Shown here: piece after piece, positions 1 to 5,156 of the stretch
How the letters are laid out: each line of letters begins with the position of its first letter
Numbering within the stretch: position 1 is the first letter of the stretch
Assembly: GCA_049508565.1 (NCBI GenBank)
Contig: JBELAT010000148.1
Location: forward strand, 1-5,156
Origin: CAIRNS01 sp049508565
Lineage (GTDB): Bacteria > Elusimicrobiota > Endomicrobiia > Endomicrobiales > CAIRNS01
Length of the DNA stretch: 5,156 nt
Direction: 5' to 3'
Program-made: the position numbers and the translations under genes
Notes under the pieces: model-generated
Database searches by the model: none
Told to the model about the DNA's origin: nothing
The model's input: the letters and a program-made list of their open reading frames with translations, nothing else

Positions 1-1
1 C

Positions 2-235
2 GTTATATCGTACGTATTAACAGTAGCGTGTGAATATATAAATTTTTTTACTATCAATGAACTGGACAGAAAAAAGATATGGATCATTGCTTTATACCCG
101 TTGATTATTATACTTAAGGATATGATCCTTGGCATGATCTATTTCGCGCCATTTATAAGTTCAACCGTTCAATGGCGCGGGCGCATTATTTCCATAGGCA
201 GGCAAAGCAAGATTATCGAAAGAGAGATGGCATGA
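2..235 (+). CDS. C-terminal end of a membrane-anchored, family-2-like glycosyltransferase (5' truncated by window)
   Basis: The frame starting at base 2 is open for 77 codons and stops at TGA 233-235; the start lies upstream of the window. The visible part begins with the end of a hydrophobic segment, then a short polar stretch (NELDRKK, about residues 19-25), a second strong hydrophobic segment (about 26-54, WIIALYPLIIILKDMILG...), then the sequence TVQWRGR (55-61) and a basic tail. A final membrane helix followed by a 'WRGR' motif and a short cytosolic tail is typical of bacterial ceramide-glucosyltransferase-like and other processive family 2 glycosyltransferases; the catalytic domain itself is not in view, so the function is inferred from the tail alone. 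Its stop overlaps the glgC start (ATGA), which points to translational coupling and one operon. It could instead be another polytopic membrane protein. Confidence 0.72.
   Translation, partial: VISYVLTVACEYINFFTINELDRKKIWIIALYPLIIILKDMILGMIYFAPFISSTVQWRGRIISIGRQSKIIEREMA
222..235 (+). promoter_or_regulatory. Weak Shine-Dalgarno and ATGA stop/start overlap that set the glgC start
   Basis: The purine run GAGAG (222-226) lies five bases before ATG 232-234. That ATG shares bases with the TGA stop (233-235) of the preceding gene. This arrangement is typical of translational re-initiation, so glgC translation is probably coupled to the upstream glycosyltransferase-like gene. It is the main reason to prefer start 232 over 172. 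Confidence 0.6.
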
Positions 236-1572
236 AAACACAGGAAACCCGTTCAGTTATGTCAAACAAAACAGTCGCGCTCATTCTTGGCGGAGGAAGA
301 GGGTCGCGTCTGTACCCGCTGACAAAATCACGCTGCAAACCCGCCGTAGCCGTAGGCGGCAAATACCGGCTTATTGATATCCCTATCAGCAACTGTATTA
401 ACTCAGGGATCAGTATGATCTACGTTTTAACACAGTTTTTAAGCGCCGGCCTCAACCGGCATATCACGCGAACCTACCGGTTTGATACATTCGGCAGCAG
501 GTTTGTTGAAATCTTAGCCGCTGAGCAAAGCCCGACAAACTACGACTATGCTCAGGGTACTGCCGATGCCGTGCGGCAGAGCATCCGGTATCTGGAGGGG
601 CTGGATGCTGATTATGTTTTCATTCTTTCCGGTGACCAGCTTTTCCGTATCGATCTCAATAAGATTCTCGAACAGCACATCGCTCAAAATGCCGACGTGA
701 CTCTGTCGTGTCTAAGGATATCGGATGATGATGCCTCAAAAAGCGGCATCATCCGCATCAACGAGGAAAAAAGGATCGTAGATTTTTATGAGAAACCCGA
801 AGATCCACAGATCATCGAACGATTCCGCCTTTCTCAGTCCCATGATGATGGAAAAAATATCCTGGGCTCAATGGGTCTTTATTTATTTAATAAGAGCGTC
901 CTGCTCGATGTTTTAAAAAGCAGCGATAAACATGATTTCGGAAAAGGCATATTTCCCCAGATCATATCGACACACCGCGTTGCCGCCTATGAATTTAACG
1001 GTTACTGGGAAGATATCGGCACTATTTTATCGTATTTCAATACCAGCATGCAGCTGGTTTCAGAAAATCCTCCATTCTCGTTTTATGACCCCGCTATGCC
1101 GATCTATACGCACCAGCGCGCATTGCCCCCTCCGCAGGTTTTCGACAGTTATGTTGATAAGTCCATTATCTGTGAAGGTTCTATCGTTCATGGTTCCTCT
1201 ATCCGCAGAACTATAGTCGGTATTCGCACACATATACAGAGCGGATGCGACATTGATGAAGCGGTTATCATGGGTAATGACGCCTATCCGTCGGATACAT
1301 CTGTTGCCGGGTTTAGCCCCGCTGCGAACCACGGCATTGAGCAGGGAGTAAAAATACACAAGGCGATCATCGACAAAAACGTCGTCATAGGTAAAGGGTC
1401 GTGCATCACCGGCAGTTCTGATGAGACCATTTGTGTTAAAAGTGATGATCGGTCGCCTTTTCATATTATAAACGGGATTGTTGTCATCCCCCGCGGCACG
1501 CATCTGCCTGACAATAGCATCATTACCGCCGACAATTACGCTCATGCCGGAACAGCTAATAAACGTGCATAA
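232..1572 (+). CDS. glgC: Glucose-1-phosphate adenylyltransferase (ADP-glucose pyrophosphorylase)
   Basis: Makes ADP-glucose and pyrophosphate from ATP and glucose 1-phosphate in the cytoplasm, the committed step of bacterial glycogen synthesis. Read from ATG 232 the protein has 446 residues, close to the usual 420-440. The nucleotidyltransferase domain shows the ATP loop GGGRGSR (20-26), KPAVAVGGKYRLIDIPISNC (36-55), QGTADAVRQ, the catalytic Asp in SGDQ (D135), the glucose-phosphate Lys in FYEKP (K188), GSMGLYLF (212-219) and YWEDIGT (258-264). From about residue 310 a left-handed beta-helix begins (SIICEGSIV, later AIIDKNVVIGKG). The position matching E. coli activator Lys39 is Ser33, so fructose-1,6-bisphosphate control of the E. 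coli type is doubtful. ATG 232 overlaps the preceding stop and follows GAGAG at 222-226; ATG 259 (437 residues, MSNKTVALILGGG) is a good alternative. The upstream ATG at 172 would add an atypical extension inside the previous gene. Confidence 0.96.
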   Translation: MKTQETRSVMSNKTVALILGGGRGSRLYPLTKSRCKPAVAVGGKYRLIDIPISNCINSGISMIYVLTQFLSAGLNRHITRTYRFDTFGSRFVEILAAEQSPTNYDYAQGTADAVRQSIRYLEGLDADYVFILSGDQLFRIDLNKILEQHIAQNADVTLSCLRISDDDASKSGIIRINEEKRIVDFYEKPEDPQIIERFRLSQSHDDGKNILGSMGLYLFNKSVLLDVLKSSDKHDFGKGIFPQIISTHRVAAYEFNGYWEDIGTILSYFNTSMQLVSENPPFSFYDPAMPIYTHQRALPPPQVFDSYVDKSIICEGSIVHGSSIRRTIVGIRTHIQSGCDIDEAVIMGNDAYPSDTSVAGFSPAANHGIEQGVKIHKAIIDKNVVIGKGSCITGSSDETICVKSDDRSPFHIINGIVVIPRGTHLPDNSIITADNYAHAGTANKRA

Positions 1573-2926
1573 TCAAACTGCTTCGACACCCCTGACAAAA
1601 AGGGCTTTCGTGGTCTCTATCCTCATGGGCCTGGGACATGTTCGCGCTGCCAACGCATTGCGAGACATCATGCGCGGAAGCATTCTGATTGATGGATCGA
1701 AAAAACTCTGCAGCCCGCGTGAATATAAGACGTGGAGGAGAATTCGGTTTCTCTATTATTTCATGTCTAAGGGCGGCGAGCTGCCGGTGCTCGGGAAATA
1801 TATCCTCTGGCTCCTGTATCTTGTTCAGGATATCCCGTCATTGTATCCCTTCCGCGACTTATCACAGCCAACCTTCGGTGTCAAGTATCTTGAGCGTCAG
1901 ATACGCAATAAAAGATTATGTAATGCCATCGTTGAAAAAATACAACGGGAACATGCACCCGTCATTCATACATTCTACGCCTCCGCTATCGCGGTCGACC
2001 ATATAATTAGCAATAAAAAGGACAACTATCTGCTTATTTGTGATGCGGATATTAACCGTATCTGGGTACCCCGATATCCCCTCAAAAGCGCGATAAAATA
2101 TCTCGCCCCCTGCACCCAGATAAAAAAGCGTCTCATGGTATATGGTGTTCCTGAAGAAAATATTTTTCTGACAGGATTTCCGCTTCCGAAAGAAAATATC
2201 GGGTCCAAGGAAAATCTTGAGATACTCAAAGGAGATCTTTTTAACCGGCTCAGGAGACTGGATCCTCAAAATAATTTTTTCAAAATACAGGGAAGGACGA
2301 TGGAGTTTTATCTTGACCAGTCGCCACCCTGGAAACCGGGACACGGTCGTTTTACCCTCACCTTTGCGGTCGGCGGCTCCGGCGCTCAAACACCCATGGT
2401 GAGAACTATTCTTTGCAGTTTGAAGAAAAAGATAGCTGATGGACATGTGCGCATATATCTGTCTGCGGGTATACACGCTGAGGTATGCAATAAATTTCTC
2501 ACCTATATCGAGGACCTGAAATTAACACAGTATCTTGGAGATCGCATTGAGATCATTTATAACGATGATGTGTTTAGCTATCTCAAGCGGTTCAATGAGA
2601 TCTTGCGCACAACAGATGTTCTCTGGACAAAACCAAGTGAACTCTCGTTTTATTGCGCACTGGGACTACCTATCCTGACCGCTCCCGCCGTAGGGACGCA
2701 TGAAGAGCTCAATAGAAAATGGCTTCAGGATGTCCATGCAGGGGTCAAACCGGCAGGCCCCCTTGAACACACTGATGAGTGGCTTTTCGACCTCAGAGAA
2801 AGCGGCCTGCTGGCAGAAGCTGCCTGGGACGGTTTTCTTAAAGGAAGGAAGCTCGGCACCTACAAAATTGAAGAGCTCATCCAATCAGGAACCTTTACTG
2901 CAGGAAACTCACCCCTGGAACGATAG
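1544..2926 (+). CDS. Putative GT-B-fold glycosyltransferase (MurG / MGDG-synthase-like), uncharacterised
   Basis: This 460-residue protein has no name I can assign with confidence. An N-terminal loop GLGHVRAANAL (29-39) follows a beta strand, as in the glycine-rich 'GGGHxxAA' loop of MurG and diacylglycerol glucosyl/galactosyltransferases. Midway are CDADINRIWV (166-175) and YGVPEENIFLTGFPLP (200-215), which resembles the 'GVp..kI.vtGiPv' link to the second Rossmann domain. The C-terminal half has FAVGGSGAQ (274-282), like the MurG GGS loop, and TKPSELSFYCALGLPILTAP (362-381), like the donor-binding 'sr.G..t..E....G.P.i..P' segment. A sugar-transfer role, perhaps with ADP-glucose from glgC next door, is inference. 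No signal peptide is seen; a hydrophobic stretch near residues 83-95 (VLGKYILWLLYLV) could dip into the membrane. ATG 1544 overlaps glgC by 29 bases without a clear Shine-Dalgarno; GTG 1565 is an alternative, while ATG 1478 would add 22 residues read out of frame through glgC. Confidence 0.82.
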   Translation: MPEQLINVHNQTASTPLTKRAFVVSILMGLGHVRAANALRDIMRGSILIDGSKKLCSPREYKTWRRIRFLYYFMSKGGELPVLGKYILWLLYLVQDIPSLYPFRDLSQPTFGVKYLERQIRNKRLCNAIVEKIQREHAPVIHTFYASAIAVDHIISNKKDNYLLICDADINRIWVPRYPLKSAIKYLAPCTQIKKRLMVYGVPEENIFLTGFPLPKENIGSKENLEILKGDLFNRLRRLDPQNNFFKIQGRTMEFYLDQSPPWKPGHGRFTLTFAVGGSGAQTPMVRTILCSLKKKIADGHVRIYLSAGIHAEVCNKFLTYIEDLKLTQYLGDRIEIIYNDDVFSYLKRFNEILRTTDVLWTKPSELSFYCALGLPILTAPAVGTHEELNRKWLQDVHAGVKPAGPLEHTDEWLFDLRESGLLAEAAWDGFLKGRKLGTYKIEELIQSGTFTAGNSPLER

Positions 2927-2965
2927 AGTTTTTACGTTATTATAACCCTGTTTAAGCCCTGCTCT

Positions 2966-2990
2966 CAAACCTTCGGGATTGTACCATTTT
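2966..2990 (+). terminator. Weak terminator-like hairpin after the glycosyltransferase operon
   Basis: CAAACC (2966-2971) and GGATTG (2976-2981) pair with one A-A mismatch around a TTCG loop. A C(UUCG)G loop is unusually stable. A short T run (2987-2990) follows after a gap. The stem is short and the T tract poor, so this is at best a weak terminator or an RNA 3'-end structure. Confidence 0.2.
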
Positions 2991-3015
2991 GTACGAAACT
3001 AAAATTAAAAAACTG

Positions 3016-3044
3016 TTGCTATGCTAGTTCACCTGTATTATACT
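3016..3044 (+). promoter_or_regulatory. Candidate sigma70-type promoter
   Basis: TTGCTA (3016-3021) and TATACT (3039-3044) are separated by 17 bases and match the -35 and -10 consensus at four and five of six positions. It lies in the intergenic region and points toward the exported-protein gene, but would give a leader of about 330 bases. A second TATACT at 3331-3336 would give a leader of about 40 bases but has no recognisable -35. Which of these is used cannot be told from sequence. Confidence 0.3.
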
Positions 3045-3279
3045 TGTATAGACGCTTTTATGCGCATATTTGAATTTCATATCCTCAATCAACAAAGCTT
3101 TGCAAAGACACTTTCACCTTTGATATCTCTGATACATTGAATTTCGCTCATTTTCATCGATACTGCTTGTCATTGACACGGGAAATTTAAGCGCGGATTG
3201 TATTTCTAAGCGGAAACGCTATTGATCTTCTAAAAAAGCACATTCGCACTCAATTTTCAACATCAATACATATCACACA

Positions 3280-3297
3280 TTGTTAACAAACTGTTAA
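3280..3297. repeat. Palindrome / inverted repeat, possible operator
   Basis: TTGTTAACAA (3280-3289) is a perfect ten-base palindrome. It overlaps a second inverted repeat, TTAACA-AAC-TGTTAA (3283-3297), so the GTTAA half-site occurs three times in 18 bases. It sits about 35 bases before the -10-like TATACT at 3331 and about 90 bases before the next start codon, a position suited to a regulator site. In AT-rich DNA such short symmetry can also arise by chance. Confidence 0.3.
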
Positions 3298-3384
3298 TTA
3301 TTTCTTTATCCATGCTTCATTGATTTTCGGTATACTTTTATTGCACAATCGAGTAATAGGCACTACAGACGAAACGTACATACT

Positions 3385-5156
3385 ATGCATATAAAAAAAC
3401 TTATAACACTGAGCACGCTGGGAGCTTTCATTTATTCAAGCATCCTGTACCAGCCTCTACTGGGAATGATGTCTCTTTTTCCCACTGACAGCACGGTGTC
3501 CACTGGTGCAAGCAGTCTCGATAAAACAATTTTTCCCTACGATATCGGCAGAGTAGTCACCAATGCGAACTATGGCGGCGATTGCCTGTTTGTATATATC
3601 CAGGACCTGCACTGCAACCCCGAAGTCCAAAAAAACATCTGCCGGACAATCCGGTTCTTTGATGCTCAATCACATCTTTCGAATATTTTCGTAGAAGGTG
3701 CCCCGGAGGGACCTGTAAGCACAGGCTTGCTTTCATCCCTTCCGGACAAGAAAATCCGCTCCCAAGTCCTTGACGATTTGCTGGGAAAAGGCGTGTTGAG
3801 CGGAGCGGAATACTATGCGGCAACGGAAAATAAGGATATTTTGTACGGGCTTGAAAAAATGGACATGTACCGGGCAAATGCCGAGCGGCTTAAGCTCATA
3901 CTTGCCAATAAAGAAGAATTCGTGCAAGCAGCTCAAGAAGTTAATCAAACCATACGCAATTTAAAAAAGAAGTTTTTGTCCAATGAAATTCGCGCACTTG
4001 AACGGATTCTTACCACCTTGGGTAAAGGTAAAGATGACACGTACTACCTGAGACTGGGGAGACTGAGCAGAGAGCTAGAAATAGATACAGCCCAATATCC
4101 GAATCTCGATACGTATATGCGCATTGTGAGACTTCATGCCTATATGGACGACCGTTCATTGTCCACTGAGCTTCGTTCATATACCCGAACGCTCGAAACC
4201 ATGTTACCGTTTAGTGTGTACACTCATTTACTCCAAAAAGCTCAAAGCACTGACCAAATGAACACCTACTACCAGGCGCTGGCCGATATAGCGCGCGTTT
4301 ATACGCCTAACATGGACAATTTCCCCCTTCTAAAGAAGTTTTTTGAATATATCAGACTCAATAGTAATATTAACCCCTTGAACCTTTATTACGAAGAGAA
4401 GGCGCTGGTAAGCGAGATACTGATGAGGAACTCGGCAACACCGGTCGACAAGGATCTTCTTTTCCTCTCGCAGATGGGTTCATTCCTTGAAGATTTTGCC
4501 ACGGTCCGCATAACACCGCGGGCTCTTGATTATTTTCTTGCCAACGAAAACAAGTTTAAAGTCTTGCTCATGAAGTACACCGATGATAATCGAACCCGGG
4601 ACGCCATGGCGTTGCTCGATGATGACACTGTGCATCAATTCTATACGGTCAATATCGAAAGAAACTCGATTTTCAACAGTGTCATGAACCCGTTTATGAC
4701 GGTGCCACAACCGTCGTCTCTGATACAACCTGCTCGTAAAAGCAATGTTATGGAGACATTGGGCAGTTTTAAGAATGTTTATGTTGTTGTTACAGGCGGG
4801 TTTCACTCGGACATTATCAACGAATTTGAAAAAAAGCATGTATCCTTTATCAGTGTCATGCCTAATGCTACCGGTCAGCACACTGAAACACTCTATGACA
4901 GCTTGATGACACAGAAGTTGAATATTGGTTATTTCCTGCGGTCTCATTTTGCCCCACTGCTTATGGACGTAGATATGGATGAGGGAACAAGGGGAATAAT
5001 CATTAATTCCTGGGTAGAAAGAGCTCTTGGAGCCGGTTTGACACCGGAGGTTGTTAAAGACAGTATTTCTAAATGGATGAGCAAAAATAAGGTCGCAGAC
5101 ATCGCGTATGATATCTCTACCACACCGTATAAAGACACCTACATAGTAACCAGTAA
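3385..5156 (+). CDS. Exported protein of unknown function with ChaN/EreA/TraB-Tiki-like histidine motifs (3' truncated by window)
   Basis: The frame from ATG 3385 is open for 590 codons and runs off the window; the last two bases begin an unfinished codon. The N-terminus is a signal peptide or membrane anchor (MHIKKL, then a hydrophobic stretch to about residue 32), with no lipobox, so the rest should be outside the cytoplasmic membrane. After a short linker come a strand and IQDLHCNPEVQKNI (72-85), then IFVEGAPEG (101-109), a long mostly charged, helix-like region (about 110-450, with a coiled-coil-like part near 155-235), and YVVVTGGFHSDIINEF (466-481). A first motif with His, an acidic 'VEG', and a late GxxH at the end of a strand match in order the signature of the ChaN, erythromycin-esterase and TraB/Tiki proteins, some of which are metalloproteases or bind haem. 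This kinship is inferred. No good Shine-Dalgarno precedes ATG 3385, but no other in-frame ATG lies nearby upstream and the signal sequence starts exactly there. Confidence 0.85.
   Translation, partial: MHIKKLITLSTLGAFIYSSILYQPLLGMMSLFPTDSTVSTGASSLDKTIFPYDIGRVVTNANYGGDCLFVYIQDLHCNPEVQKNICRTIRFFDAQSHLSNIFVEGAPEGPVSTGLLSSLPDKKIRSQVLDDLLGKGVLSGAEYYAATENKDILYGLEKMDMYRANAERLKLILANKEEFVQAAQEVNQTIRNLKKKFLSNEIRALERILTTLGKGKDDTYYLRLGRLSRELEIDTAQYPNLDTYMRIVRLHAYMDDRSLSTELRSYTRTLETMLPFSVYTHLLQKAQSTDQMNTYYQALADIARVYTPNMDNFPLLKKFFEYIRLNSNINPLNLYYEEKALVSEILMRNSATPVDKDLLFLSQMGSFLEDFATVRITPRALDYFLANENKFKVLLMKYTDDNRTRDAMALLDDDTVHQFYTVNIERNSIFNSVMNPFMTVPQPSSLIQPARKSNVMETLGSFKNVYVVVTGGFHSDIINEFEKKHVSFISVMPNATGQHTETLYDSLMTQKLNIGYFLRSHFAPLLMDVDMDEGTRGIIINSWVERALGAGLTPEVVKDSISKWMSKNKVADIAYDISTTPYKDTYIVTS

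Larger units (their letters stand above)
2927..3384. other. Intergenic region between the glycosyltransferase operon and the exported-protein gene
   Basis: These 458 bases are AT-rich and hold no reading frame with a convincing start, ribosome site and protein-like composition. What can be seen: a small UUCG-type hairpin just after the upstream gene, one sigma70-like promoter candidate at 3016-3044, overlapping palindromes CAAAGCTTTG/CTTTGCAAAG at 3093-3107, a four-base-pair AGCG-GAAA-CGCT hairpin at 3209-3220, a TTGTTAACAA palindrome at 3280-3289 within a larger inverted repeat, and a TATACT box at 3331-3336 without a good -35. The length suggests that the downstream gene has its own promoter and is not part of the preceding operon. 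Confidence 0.7.

Noticed and set aside
1..33. Frame-1 codons ending in TGA at 31-33 as the tail of another gene
   Set aside because: Only ten codons; the frame starting at base 2 is open to 235 with a clear membrane-protein pattern ending at the glgC start.
87..114. Promoter-like TTGCTT - 16 bases - TATACT before glgC
   Set aside because: It lies inside the open reading frame of the upstream gene, which overlaps glgC by ATGA, so an operon explains expression. The -35 match is only three of six.
116..130. Palindrome AAGGAT-ATG-ATCCTT
   Set aside because: It falls in the coding sequence of the upstream gene's hydrophobic segment; with no supported promoter there, an operator role has no support.
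172..231. Longer glgC start at ATG 172 (20 extra residues)
   Set aside because: The extension overlaps the upstream gene by more than 60 bases, has no ribosome site, and is not like the N-terminus of known GlgC proteins.
1478..1543. Longer start for the GT-B gene at ATG 1478
   Set aside because: It would run 95 bases into glgC out of frame and adds a stretch with no match to the expected N-terminal strand and GLGH loop.
1060..1545. 161-codon open frame on the minus strand
   Set aside because: It lies wholly opposite glgC, whose protein is unmistakable; composition and lack of motifs mark it as a shadow.
1916..2476. 186-codon open frame on the minus strand
   Set aside because: It lies opposite the GT-B gene and shows no protein-family signal.
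4480..4947. 155-codon open frame on the minus strand, with others opposite the exported-protein gene
   Set aside because: The + strand is open for 590 codons with signal peptide and conserved-looking motifs; the minus frames are shadows.
5154..5156. TAA at the very end of the window as the stop of the last gene
   Set aside because: It is not in the frame of the gene starting at 3385; in that frame the last full codon is AGT (5152-5154), so the gene continues past the window.

Overview
The window carries an ordinary bacterial chromosomal segment with four protein genes, all on the + strand, and no RNA genes, mobile elements or CRISPR. Base composition is mid-range to slightly AT-rich by eye. 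The family of the last gene (an exported protein with an 'IQDxHCN...Q.NI' motif and a later 'GGFH' motif) recalls uncharacterised proteins I associate with Candidatus Omnitrophota and neighbouring uncultured lineages. That assignment is from memory and tentative.

Region 1 (1-2926) is a tightly overlapping three-gene unit. It opens with the last 77 codons of a membrane-anchored protein that resembles the C-terminus of family 2 glycosyltransferases and is cut by the window edge. Its TGA overlaps the ATG of glgC (ATGA at 232-235). GlgC is a full-length glucose-1-phosphate adenylyltransferase, which makes ADP-glucose. The end of glgC overlaps by 29 bases the start of a 460-residue protein with the hallmarks of a GT-B glycosyltransferase of the MurG/MGDG-synthase type. 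A sugar-nucleotide synthase between two glycosyltransferase-like genes, all overlapping, suggests one transcript and a shared product: a glucan, glycolipid or envelope glycan. No glycogen synthase or branching enzyme is visible here.

Region 2 (2927-3384) is a 458-base intergenic stretch without a convincing gene. It holds a weak hairpin after the operon, one reasonable sigma70-like promoter (3016-3044), several short perfect palindromes and a second -10-like box at 3331.

Region 3 (3385-5156) is one long reading frame of 590 codons that runs off the window. It encodes a protein with an N-terminal signal or anchor and spaced motifs (QDLH, VEG, GGFH) that resemble the conserved histidine motifs of the ChaN/EreA/TraB-Tiki proteins, with a very long helical insertion. 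It is the most interesting gene in the window.
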